From NCBI GenBank assembly GCA_964384625.1, contig CAYLNH010000221.1, forward strand, positions 1-12,527: 12,527 bases of DNA, written 5' to 3'. The notes below the pieces were generated by a model. It saw nothing but the letters and a program-made list of their open reading frames with translations. It was not told the DNA's origin and did no database searches. Position numbers and translations under genes: made by a program. This stretch comes from CAYLNH01 sp964384625. GTDB taxonomy: Bacteria > Verrucomicrobiota > Lentisphaeria > JABSQK01. Within the stretch, counting starts at the first letter, position 1, and each line of letters begins with the position of its first letter. Shown here in pieces: positions 6,426-12,476 of this stretch.

Positions 6426-7754
6426 ATGAGCAAACGGCAATGGACATATTTGAAGTTCTTCTGGCCCCTGTCGCTGATGGGTATCCTGCTGCAGGTCGGC
6501 CGGCTGGCGCAGAATTATGTGCTGCTGGATTTTGACCGCGGCGTCCGCGAACTGGCGATGTTCGCTCTGGCCTTGGGGATCCTGGGGCCCTTCCGTTCCG
6601 TCGTGGCGATGGTGCCGCAGATGGTCACTGTCGTCGGCGACAGCCCCGCCGCCCGGCGGCGATGTCTGCGTTTTGTGACGGCCGTGTACCTGGTTATCAC
6701 ATTGCCCTTGCTGATTTTGGCCTGGACGCCGCTGGGGGCGTTAACGGCAAGAGCGCTGTACGACGTCGATGCCGCCGGCGCCCGGACGATTGTGTTCTAC
6801 CTGCGCTTTCTGTCGCCGATGCTGCTGGTGATCGGCTGGCGACAGTATTTCAGCGGCCTGTTGATCCGGCAGAGGCGCACGGGCTGGATCACACTGCTGC
6901 AGGCCATCGGGCAGGTTCTGGTGATCGCGGTGCTGGCCATCGGCACGCGTTTCGCTCTCGACGCGGTGCGGGTCATCAGTCTGTCGGCGGTGGTGCCGGC
7001 GGTAATCAGTCTGGTTGTTGCCGGCGTCCTGGTGTGGCGCCGGCCCGTCCGCGACAGTGATCCGGAAGAGACGCCGGAGCCCAAGAGCTACCGGCAGTTG
7101 CTGCAGTATTTTTGGCCGCTGGCGGTGACGACATTCATGTTCACTTTGAGCCGGCCGCTTATTTTTGCGCTGGTCACACGGCTGAATCCGACCCGGGACC
7201 CGAGCGGCATCGACACGACAGCGATGATCGCCGCGTTGAGTCTTGCCTTCAGCTGCGGCATCATGTTCCAGGGCACGGTGAATCAGTTTCGCCACCTGAT
7301 GGTCACGTTCGGCAAGAAGGACCCGGCCGGCGTCCGGCGATTTATGACGGCGGTGACCATTGTGGTAAGCGGGGTGATGGTGTTGGTCTTGGCGACGCCG
7401 GCGGCCCGCTTGTTTCTGTACCATCTGCAGGGCGCTCGCGGCGAGACGCTGGAGATGACGCTGGGGGCATTGTGGGTGTTGGCGCTGGTTCCGGCAGTGA
7501 TCGCCTGGCGCAATTATCACCATGGTCTGGCAATGGTTCAGAGCCGCACTGTGGCGCTGGCGGCGGGCAGCCTGGCGCGGAACGGCTCGATCATCATTGT
7601 CGGCCTGGCCTTGCTGGCGGCCGGTTGGCTGAACCACTGGACCGGGGCGGCGTTGCTGGTGACCTGTTTCTTCAGTGAGGCCGCAGCCGTGATGATCACG
7701 CGGTGGCGGTTGGGGATTGCGGCCGCCGATCGGCCTGGGGAAGTCGCGGGGTAG
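6426..7754 (+). CDS. MATE/MviN-like flippase (MOP superfamily)
   Basis: The 442-residue protein has about 12 hydrophobic segments in two halves related by an internal duplication. LKFFWPLSLMGILLQVGR (9-26) matches LQYFWPLAVTTFMFTLSR (226-243). VIGWRQYFSGLLIRQRRT (135-152) matches VIAWRNYHHGLAMVQSRT (358-375). A polar cytoplasmic linker (RRPVRDSDPEETPEPKS, 205-221) joins the halves. Two six-helix halves of this kind are the MOP superfamily plan (MATE, MviN, Wzx). ANKH-type transporters start similarly with FWPL. The transported molecule could be a lipid-linked saccharide, given the glycosyltransferases in the window, or a small molecule. I chose the ATG at 6426 (MSKRQW) over 6420 (MLMSKR). Neither has a Shine-Dalgarno, and 6420 is equally possible. 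The gene appears monocistronic. Confidence 0.75.
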   Translation: MSKRQWTYLKFFWPLSLMGILLQVGRLAQNYVLLDFDRGVRELAMFALALGILGPFRSVVAMVPQMVTVVGDSPAARRRCLRFVTAVYLVITLPLLILAWTPLGALTARALYDVDAAGARTIVFYLRFLSPMLLVIGWRQYFSGLLIRQRRTGWITLLQAIGQVLVIAVLAIGTRFALDAVRVISLSAVVPAVISLVVAGVLVWRRPVRDSDPEETPEPKSYRQLLQYFWPLAVTTFMFTLSRPLIFALVTRLNPTRDPSGIDTTAMIAALSLAFSCGIMFQGTVNQFRHLMVTFGKKDPAGVRRFMTAVTIVVSGVMVLVLATPAARLFLYHLQGARGETLEMTLGALWVLALVPAVIAWRNYHHGLAMVQSRTVALAAGSLARNGSIIIVGLALLAAGWLNHWTGAALLVTCFFSEAAAVMITRWRLGIAAADRPGEVAG

Positions 7755-7769
7755 GGCGGAGGAGGGTTG

Positions 7770-7783
7770 CCGGTGGGCACCGG
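7770..7783 (+). terminator. Hairpin after the flippase gene, possible terminator
   Basis: CCGGTG (7770-7775) and CACCGG (7778-7783) form a perfect stem 15 bases after the flippase stop codon. The loop is only two bases (four if the inner pair opens) and no T-run follows, so intrinsic termination is doubtful. Confidence 0.25.
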
Positions 7784-7865
7784 AAGCATTCCCGCCTGTA
7801 GGCCGCGGCAGGAGCCGTCTGCCCCCCTGATGAGTCTGCGGCACGCGGCCCGCCGTTGCGCCGAA

Positions 7866-7893
7866 ATTGCCGCCGCCCCTTCCAGGCGGCAAT
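7866..7893 (-). terminator. Terminator-like hairpin of the K+ channel gene
   Basis: ATTGCCGCC (7866-7874) and GGCGGCAAT (7885-7893) form a perfect nine-base-pair stem with a ten-base loop. It lies six bases beyond the K+ channel stop codon. Read on the minus strand the stem runs out into AATTTC, a short U-tract, so this is the likely end of the channel transcript. The T-run is weak. Confidence 0.5.
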
Positions 7894-7899
7894 CTCAAA

Positions 7900-8748
7900 T
7901 CACAACTTGTGCCCGCAGTATTTGCAGTAGGCGGCGTCGACGTCGTGGCCTTCGGCACTGCAGTCCGGACAGGCCTGGGTGCTGATCCGCTTGCGGAGTT
8001 TGTGGTCGGCAATGGCTTCGGCAGTGACGATGCCCGTGGGAATGGCGATGATGCTGTAGCCCAGCAGCATGACGATTGAGGCGATGCCGCGGCCGACCGG
8101 GGTCTGCGGCGAGATGTCGCCGTAGCCGACGGTCGTCATGGTGACGATGGCCCAATAGACGCCGTGGGGGATGCTGTGAAATTGACTGTCCGGGACGCGC
8201 TTGGGATCTTCCACCACATGCATGACGGCCCCCAGGATGCAGACAATGGCGACGATGCTGACGACAAACACCAGAATTCGCCGGCGACTGGCCTTGATGG
8301 AACGGATCAGCAAATCGGCTTCGCCGAGGTACGTGCTCAGCTTGAGCACGCGGAAGATGCGGCAGACCCGCAGCAGACGGATGACCCGCAGGAAGCGGCC
8401 GGCCGGCAAGATGAAGCTCAGGTAGGTGGGCAGTACGGCGGCCAGGTCCACCACGCCGTAGAAACTGGCGGCATACTTCGACGGCTTGCCGACGCAGTAG
8501 AGCCGCAGGCCGTATTCGATCGTGAACAGCGCGGTGAAGATCCATTCCAGGGTGGCCAGCAAGGCGCCGTGGGTTTCGCGGTACGCAGGTACGCTGTCCA
8601 GCATGACGACGGCGACGCTGGCCAGGATACAGATAATCAGAGCGATGTCGAAGATTTTGCCGGCCGGCGTGTCGGCTTCAAAGATGATCTCGTGCAGCCG
8701 GAGCCGGAATCCCTCGAGCCCGGTTTTTTCCTTGCCGTGTTCGGACAC
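7900..8748 (-). CDS. Voltage-gated potassium channel with C-terminal zinc ribbon
   Basis: The 282-residue protein has the six-helix Kv plan. S1 is at about 32-50, S2 at about 63-83 and S3 at about 97-114. S4 has a basic residue at every third position (R118, R121, R124, R127, R130, R133, K136). S5 (158-178), the pore helix and the K+-selective filter TVGYGD (206-211) follow, then S6 (219-243). It should pass K+ through the inner membrane in response to voltage. After S6 comes a short zinc ribbon with CPDC (260-263) and CKYC (275-278), plausibly for assembly or sensing. No RCK or cyclic-nucleotide domain is present. I chose GTG at 8748 because GGGAG lies six bases upstream. A GTG at 8778 would add ten residues without a ribosome binding site. 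An inserted miniature element begins 75 bases upstream of the start. Confidence 0.93.
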   Translation of the reverse strand: MSEHGKEKTGLEGFRLRLHEIIFEADTPAGKIFDIALIICILASVAVVMLDSVPAYRETHGALLATLEWIFTALFTIEYGLRLYCVGKPSKYAASFYGVVDLAAVLPTYLSFILPAGRFLRVIRLLRVCRIFRVLKLSTYLGEADLLIRSIKASRRRILVFVVSIVAIVCILGAVMHVVEDPKRVPDSQFHSIPHGVYWAIVTMTTVGYGDISPQTPVGRGIASIVMLLGYSIIAIPTGIVTAEAIADHKLRKRISTQACPDCSAEGHDVDAAYCKYCGHKL

Positions 8749-8754
8749 TGTCGT

Positions 8755-8759
8755 CTCCC
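8755..8759 (-). promoter_or_regulatory. Ribosome binding site fixing the K+ channel start
   Basis: On the minus strand GGGAG is followed by a six-base spacer and GTG at 8748. It is among the clearest Shine-Dalgarno sequences in the window and favours this GTG over the in-frame GTG at 8778. Confidence 0.65.
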
Positions 8760-8815
8760 GTAGTTTGCGCCCATCCACTGTAACCCCTCATGGTGCTGCC
8801 ATCCATCGGGGTTGG

Positions 8816-8823
8816 CCGAGAAC
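8816..8823. repeat. Left target-site duplication of the miniature element
   Basis: CCGAGAAC directly abuts the left inverted repeat and matches CCGGGAAC beyond the right one at seven of eight bases. Confidence 0.55.
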
Positions 8824-8933
8824 GTGAGTCCTCGTTTACTGCCCTTCTTTGCCCCGAGTCCCGACTTTCAAGAGGTTGGGAACCTGCGGTACTTGCGGAT
8901 TTGTCACCGGTATGAAGTCCGCACACCTGCCCT

Positions 8934-8981
8934 GTTTTCCCGCCGCTTTGGCCGGCGCGCCGGCCAAAGCGGCGGGAAAAC
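8934..8981. repeat. Perfect 48-bp palindrome without spacer
   Basis: The arms 8934-8957 and 8958-8981 are exact reverse complements, centred on GGCGCGCC. One mismatch further out, pairing continues to 8931-8984. The outer edges read TTTTCCCGCC and GGCGGGAAAA. The T-run therefore precedes and the A-run follows the stem, the reverse of an intrinsic terminator on either strand. It can form a cruciform or a long RNA hairpin. Confidence 0.9.
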
Positions 8982-9045
8982 GGGAACTGGAGGTGGCTGT
9001 CTGGTGCAGGTGACCGATCCTGAAACTCCGCACCGCAAGCTCCTA

Positions 9046-9061
9046 CGCCGAGGCTTCGGCG
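9046..9061. repeat. Small hairpin inside the miniature element
   Basis: CGCCGA (9046-9051) and TCGGCG (9056-9061) form a six-base-pair stem with loop GGCT, between the central palindrome and the right terminal repeat. Confidence 0.6.
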
Positions 9062-9118
9062 CTTAAGAGGGTGCGGGATCTCTATGCGGACCGCGAAGGG
9101 CAGTGAACGAGGGCTTAC

Positions 9119-9126
9119 CCGGGAAC
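9119..9126. repeat. Right target-site duplication of the miniature element
   Basis: CCGGGAAC directly follows the right inverted repeat and differs from the left copy by one A/G transition. Confidence 0.55.
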
Positions 9127-9131
9127 CCCAG

Positions 9132-9159
9132 GGCCGGCACGGAAATCACCCGGCCTTTT
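9132..9159 (+). terminator. Weak intrinsic-terminator-like hairpin
   Basis: GGCCGG (9132-9137) pairs with CCGGCC (9150-9155) across a 12-base loop and is followed by TTTT (9156-9159). No plus-strand gene ends nearby, so its role is unclear. Confidence 0.2.
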
Positions 9160-9274
9160 GGGCTGCAGTTGTTGCCGTTCGGCCGGGGCCTTTTCAGCTT
9201 TCAGCTTCGTTATTCGCCTTCTCAAGCTGCTCACTGTGCTCGTCGTCCATGCCGTCCAGAGAAGCAGGCTGTTT

Positions 9275-9304
9275 CCGGCAGAACACCGCCGAGTTCTGTG
9301 CCGG
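9275..9304 (-). terminator. Hairpin after the thioredoxin-fusion gene, possible terminator
   Basis: CCGGCAGAAC (9275-9284) pairs with GTTCTGTGCCGG (9293-9304), giving ten base pairs with a two-base bulge, just past the stop codon of the preceding minus-strand gene. No T-run follows on the minus strand, so intrinsic termination is uncertain. Confidence 0.25.
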
Positions 9305-9307
9305 TCC

Positions 9308-10225
9308 TCAGCGGGCGTCCTGCCAGGCGCGGTGGACGGCGGCGGCGTCGAAGTCCTCCTGATCCCAGTGCCGGAGGCGCTTGCCGTCCTGCAGCAGGAT
9401 GACCCGCGGCGGTTTGTTGCCGATGAACGTGAGGAACACGCGGGGATCCTCGACCAGCAGCCAGGGGAAGTCCACTTGGGCTTCAGCCAGGAATTGCGGG
9501 ACCATTTCGGGTTCGCCGAGGAAAATCATATAGACCGGGAACTGCTGTTCGTTGACGCCGGCCAGGTCGGCGGCCGTGTCTTTGCAGTGCGCACAGTCGA
9601 GACTGAAAAAGGCCACGATTTTGGCGCCGCGGGTCAGGTCGACCGGGCCGTGGCTGAATTGGCGGAACCGCGAAAACTCGCTGGACTGCCGCACCGGCCG
9701 GGGCGGAGTAATCGCAAAGGTCAGAACAGCAGCGACCGCGAGGAATGCCGCCGGCACCCAGGATCGGGGGGGCACCGGATCCGGCCGGGAGAATTTCCAG
9801 AGTACCGCGCAGACGGCCAGCATCGCCACCGTCTTCAGCAGGGACGGCAGCGGGCCCATCGGCAGGATGGCGCCGAAGCAGCCGCAGTTGTCCACCCCCT
9901 TGTCGAGGAACGCGAGTTTTGTCAGGTAAAGCGTGAAGAACCCGAGCAGCCCGAGACAGACCGGCAGGACCACCCGGCGCCGGCGGAACGGCTGCATGAG
10001 AGCCAGTCCCAAAGCGAGTTCCAGCGCAATCAGGATGCGGGCATTGATCGCGAAGAACCAGAGCGCGGCATCACCGGCCTCGTCGGCGGCAAGTCCGAGA
10101 GCTCCCATCATGTCGCGCTCCAACTGGGCGGCATACTGGAACTTCAGTACGGCAGCCAGGATGAAGACCAGCCCGATGACAATGCAGCCGGTCCAGAGCA
10201 ACAGGTTTCTGGTTTTGTCGTTCAT
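9308..10225 (-). CDS. MauE/DoxX-like membrane protein fused to a thioredoxin domain
   Basis: The 305-residue protein has five predicted membrane helices (about 9-27, 53-77, 85-106, 127-145, 155-172). A soluble thioredoxin-like domain with the redox pair CAHC (211-214, in FFSLDCAHCKD) follows. The likely cis-Pro region is KPPRVILLQDGK (271-282). The first four helices carry NCGCFG (113-118) between helices 3 and 4, as in MauE/DoxX-like proteins. With the N terminus inside, that loop and the thioredoxin domain both face the periplasm, as expected for a membrane relay that oxidises or reduces its own thioredoxin. This parallels VKOR-thioredoxin fusions. The ATG is seven bases after the stop of the glycosyltransferase gene and lacks a Shine-Dalgarno, so translation is probably coupled. 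It is the last gene of its unit. Redox direction and client proteins are unknown. Confidence 0.8.
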   Translation of the reverse strand: MNDKTRNLLLWTGCIVIGLVFILAAVLKFQYAAQLERDMMGALGLAADEAGDAALWFFAINARILIALELALGLALMQPFRRRRVVLPVCLGLLGFFTLYLTKLAFLDKGVDNCGCFGAILPMGPLPSLLKTVAMLAVCAVLWKFSRPDPVPPRSWVPAAFLAVAAVLTFAITPPRPVRQSSEFSRFRQFSHGPVDLTRGAKIVAFFSLDCAHCKDTAADLAGVNEQQFPVYMIFLGEPEMVPQFLAEAQVDFPWLLVEDPRVFLTFIGNKPPRVILLQDGKRLRHWDQEDFDAAAVHRAWQDAR

Positions 10226-10232
10226 GGCGGTA

Positions 10233-11243
10233 TCAGGCGGAATGGATGTAGTTCTTGCCGGCGACGAAGCCGCGTTGCGTCAGCATGGCGGTGATCTCGC
10301 CGCGGGCGCCGCGCTTTGCCACATACGATACGACGAAAACATCGTCGGCACCAGGGCAGTCGGTGTAGTGGTAACGCGGCCGGCCGTGAACCGGGGTGCC
10401 GCATTTCTTCGGGTCGACATCGATGTAGCCGGCGATCTCAATGCCGTGTTCGACCAGCAGTTCGGCCCGCTGCCGCGAGGTCCGGCTGGCGCCCCAGACG
10501 ATGATCCTCGGGTGGTGCGGGTTGTTTCGGGCGAGCCAGCGCGCGAGGTATTCGGCTTTCGTCCGGTAGAACGCCTGGAACCGATAGCGGTCGTCGGTGC
10601 GCGACAGTCGCGTCGGCGGGTCGTTCCAGCGCAGGAGTACCTGCGGCACCTTGGCCATCTGCACGCCGGCGTCGAGCCAGCGCAGGATCATATCGTAGTC
10701 TTCCGGGAAGTCGCCGTGCCGATAGCCGCCGTATTGGTCGAGGATCCCCCGGCGGTACATGATGCTCGGATTCGGGATCGGCAGTTCGATGAACCGCGCC
10801 AGACTGATCTGTTCCGGGGTCTGCAACCGGTTGGTCCAGTCGACATACGCGGCGTAGCCGGCCTGTGCGCCGCGATCGCCGCCGTACTCCACCAGACAGC
10901 CGACTACCCCGAGGCCCGGGTCGGCGTCCAGCCGGGCTGACTGGCGGGCGAGGCGGTCCGGAGCGCTCCAGTCGTCCGCGTCCATGCGGGCGATGTACTC
11001 GCCGGCGGCGACCTCGAGACCGGCATTGTTGGCGGCGACCACGCCGCCGTGTGCAATGCGCCGCACCGTGGCCCGTGGATCGGCGGACAATTCCTCGCAG
11101 ACCGCCGGCGTGGCGTCGGTCGAGCCGTCGTCAACGAGGATTAATTCCAGGTCGCGGGCCGACTGGTCGAGGATGCTGCGGCCGGCGACCGCCAGGGTGG
11201 CGGCGGCGTTATACGCGGGGAGGATGACGGAGATGCGGCTCAT
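10233..11243 (-). CDS. Family 2 glycosyltransferase with C-terminal Rossmann-like domain
   Basis: The 336-residue protein starts with a GT-A fold: SVILPAYNAAATL (5-17), nucleotide-binding VDDGS (37-41), metal-binding DADD (88-91), acceptor-loop EDYD (181-184) holding the likely catalytic base, and LLRWNDPPTRLSR (203-215). It should transfer a sugar from a nucleotide-sugar donor to a cell-surface glycan, probably at the cytoplasmic face of the membrane. After about residue 245 comes an extra domain of some 90 residues. It opens RIIVWGASRTSRQRAELL, like a Rossmann beta-strand and glycine turn, and continues GYIDVDPKKCG (272-282). Its role is unknown; it may bind a nucleotide or cofactor. The start overlaps the preceding gene by four bases (ATGA) without a Shine-Dalgarno, and the next gene begins seven bases after the stop. 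The donor sugar cannot be read. Confidence 0.88.
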   Translation of the reverse strand: MSRISVILPAYNAAATLAVAGRSILDQSARDLELILVDDGSTDATPAVCEELSADPRATVRRIAHGGVVAANNAGLEVAAGEYIARMDADDWSAPDRLARQSARLDADPGLGVVGCLVEYGGDRGAQAGYAAYVDWTNRLQTPEQISLARFIELPIPNPSIMYRRGILDQYGGYRHGDFPEDYDMILRWLDAGVQMAKVPQVLLRWNDPPTRLSRTDDRYRFQAFYRTKAEYLARWLARNNPHHPRIIVWGASRTSRQRAELLVEHGIEIAGYIDVDPKKCGTPVHGRPRYHYTDCPGADDVFVVSYVAKRGARGEITAMLTQRGFVAGKNYIHSA

Positions 11244-12223
11244 GCGGTCTGCGGCTGAGCGTACTGCTGCAGACTGGCTCGCGTTGTCCGGATCGGCCGG
11301 CGGAAGAGCCGGCGGATCAGATGCAGCCCGATGGCCGCCAAGGCCGTGCCGGCGATCAGCACCAGCGTGCTGTCGAGCGTGTGCACGCCGCGTTGGAGAA
11401 CCGCATACGCCGGGTTCGCCGGATCATAGTAGACCGTTACGGCGCGGCCCACCGTCAAGCTGTCGACCAAAGCCTTGGCCTGGTCGAATTCGCCGCTGAG
11501 ATCATCGCTCCACGTTGTCGCACGGGTGGATTCGTAGGTCGTGCCGTCAACCACATATTTGTACTTGACCAGCGCCTGGCACATTTCGCCGGAACCCAGT
11601 CGCGGCGGGGTGTAGCCGTACTGCGCTTCAAGCACAGTGCCTTCGACCGTGGGCCAGTTGCGGGACGCCAGGTGCTGCTGCAACGTCGCGGCGCCGAAGA
11701 TGATGCCGGCGATGCCGGCGGCCAGCAGGGCCGCCGCCAGGACGATCCGTCCCAGCTTCCGCGCGGTTGACGGGACCTCCGGCGGCGGCGCCTCTACATC
11801 GTCGTCCTCGCCCAGCAACTGCGGCTGTCTCCAGCAGTCCCGGATCATCGCGGCTTCCTGGTCGGCGATGAACGCCAGCCGCAGTTCCTCCTGGTCCTGC
11901 TTGAGGATGATTGTGGCGCCGGCCCCGCCGAGCTTGACCGCCGCGATCGCGTCCCATGCGACCAGCCGCTCTGCCTCACCGCCGGATCGCAGCCCGATGC
12001 CGGCGGGCGACAGTTCCCAGACCATGTCGCCGTAGACCTTCACCATGGCGCGCATCCCGACCCAGACCAGGGCGCCGACCGGAATGCCGGCCAGCATCAG
12101 GCCCAGCCCCTGGCGCACATCGGTAAACGCCAGCAGCAGACCGATCGCGCCCAGCGCCACCACCGGGACCAGTGGGACTCGCCTGGCGGACTTCTCAACC
12201 TTGGACGTAATCGTGATGTTCAT
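11240..12223 (-). CDS. DUF3592-type membrane protein
   Basis: The 327-residue protein has two membrane helices near the N terminus (about 19-34, 41-57) and a soluble stretch with a short beta-rich part (VWELSPAGIGLR, 68-79; LVAWDAIAAVKL, 87-98). This stretch recalls the PH-like domains of bacterial membrane proteins, and an acidic linker (139-149) follows it. A DUF3592 module follows: helix 159-181, then NWPTVEGTVLEAQ (189-201), VKYKYVVDGTTYES (219-232), VGRAVTVYYDP (258-268), and a last helix (284-303). DUF3592 has no established function. The gene heads a unit with the GT2 glycosyltransferase (4-base ATGA overlap) and the thioredoxin fusion, which hints at envelope work. The ribosome binding site is weak. 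The PH-like reading is a guess from pattern; the DUF3592 reading is firmer. Confidence 0.75.
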   Translation of the reverse strand: MNITITSKVEKSARRVPLVPVVALGAIGLLLAFTDVRQGLGLMLAGIPVGALVWVGMRAMVKVYGDMVWELSPAGIGLRSGGEAERLVAWDAIAAVKLGGAGATIILKQDQEELRLAFIADQEAAMIRDCWRQPQLLGEDDDVEAPPPEVPSTARKLGRIVLAAALLAAGIAGIIFGAATLQQHLASRNWPTVEGTVLEAQYGYTPPRLGSGEMCQALVKYKYVVDGTTYESTRATTWSDDLSGEFDQAKALVDSLTVGRAVTVYYDPANPAYAVLQRGVHTLDSTLVLIAGTALAAIGLHLIRRLFRRPIRTTRASLQQYAQPQTA

Positions 12224-12258
12224 GGATGTCTCGTTGCGTTTCGCGGTGATGATGCCGC

Positions 12259-12264
12259 AATATA
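12259..12264 (-). promoter_or_regulatory. Possible -10 box for the DUF3592-GT2-thioredoxin unit
   Basis: On the minus strand TATATT matches the -10 consensus at five of six bases, 35 bases before the ATG at 12223. No good -35 box lies 17 bases upstream (TGGCAA, three of six). The perfect inverted repeat TTGCC-AGA-GGCAA (12281-12293) lies over that position and could bind an activator or repressor. Confidence 0.25.
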
Positions 12265-12433
12265 GAACGGCTTGGACCGGTTGCCAGAGGCAATTGTGGA
12301 ACCTGCGAGCCGTCCTGCACTCGATCTGGCCGGATCAGTTCATCGCCTCATATACCCCCTTCAGTGCAGCCGGCCCACCATATCCCCCGCCTTTTGCACC
12401 GGCCCGCCGGGCGCATGTCACTTCCGCAGGTGT

Positions 12434-12476
12434 TTCCTGCCAACAATTGGCTCGATCATACGACCACAGGCAGGAA
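12434..12476. repeat. 8-bp inverted repeat at the right edge
   Basis: TTCCTGCC (12434-12441) and GGCAGGAA (12469-12476) are perfect inverted copies 27 bases apart. An overlapping short hairpin GCAGG-TGTTT-CCTGC lies at 12426-12440. The two could be alternative pairings of one structured leader, or an operator, for a gene beyond the window. Confidence 0.3.

Larger units (their letters stand above)
6331..6441 (+). repeat. Three copies of a 10-bp direct repeat, (A/G)AACGGCAAT
   Basis: AAACGGCAAT occurs at 6331-6340 and 6432-6441, and GAACGGCAAT at 6409-6418. All are in the same orientation in the divergent intergenic region and the first codons of the flippase gene. The third copy encodes Lys-Arg-Gln near the N terminus. 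They could be binding sites for a regulator of one or both genes, or small duplications. Confidence 0.45.
8824..9118. mobile_element. IS66-type miniature inverted-repeat element (MITE), 295 bp
   Basis: The ends are 24-base terminal inverted repeats at 8824-8847 and 9095-9118, matching at 21 of 24 positions. The core CCTCGTTTACTGCCCTTC (8830-8847) differs from its partner at one base. Read inward, the right end begins GTAAGC and the left GTGAGT; all three differences are transitions. Just outside lie CCGAGAAC (8816-8823) and CCGGGAAC (9119-9126), an 8-bp direct repeat with one transition. A GTAA-type terminus with 8-bp target duplication is the known signature of the IS66 family. No transposase reading frame is inside, so the element would be non-autonomous and somewhat decayed. 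A perfect 48-bp palindrome (8934-8981) sits near the middle. Chance similarity of non-mobile DNA is less likely, since repeats and duplication abut exactly. Confidence 0.65.

Noticed and set aside
4705..6426. 573-residue plus-strand open frame opposite the PA14 gene
   Set aside because: The opposite strand has a signal peptide and a PA14 domain. This frame has no domain and runs through the hairpin cluster.
6741..8012. 423-residue minus-strand open frame opposite the flippase
   Set aside because: It is very rich in Arg, Gln and His, lacks domains, and overlaps both the flippase and the end of the K+ channel gene. It is a codon-bias shadow.
8749..8778. Longer K+ channel start at GTG 8778
   Set aside because: No ribosome binding site precedes it, whereas GGGAG precedes GTG 8748 with ideal spacing.
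8934..8981. Palindrome read as an intrinsic terminator
   Set aside because: The T-run is before and the A-run after the stem on both strands, the reverse of a terminator, and there is no loop.
8934..9061. Hairpins read as a CRISPR array or tRNA
   Set aside because: There are no regularly spaced repeats, no cloverleaf and no acceptor-stem sequence.
8812..9066. Short plus-strand open frame through the miniature element
   Set aside because: It crosses the perfect palindrome, has no ribosome binding site and resembles no protein.
9158..10294. 378-residue plus-strand open frame opposite the thioredoxin fusion
   Set aside because: The minus strand encodes motifs NCGC and CAHC in a proper topology. 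This frame has none.
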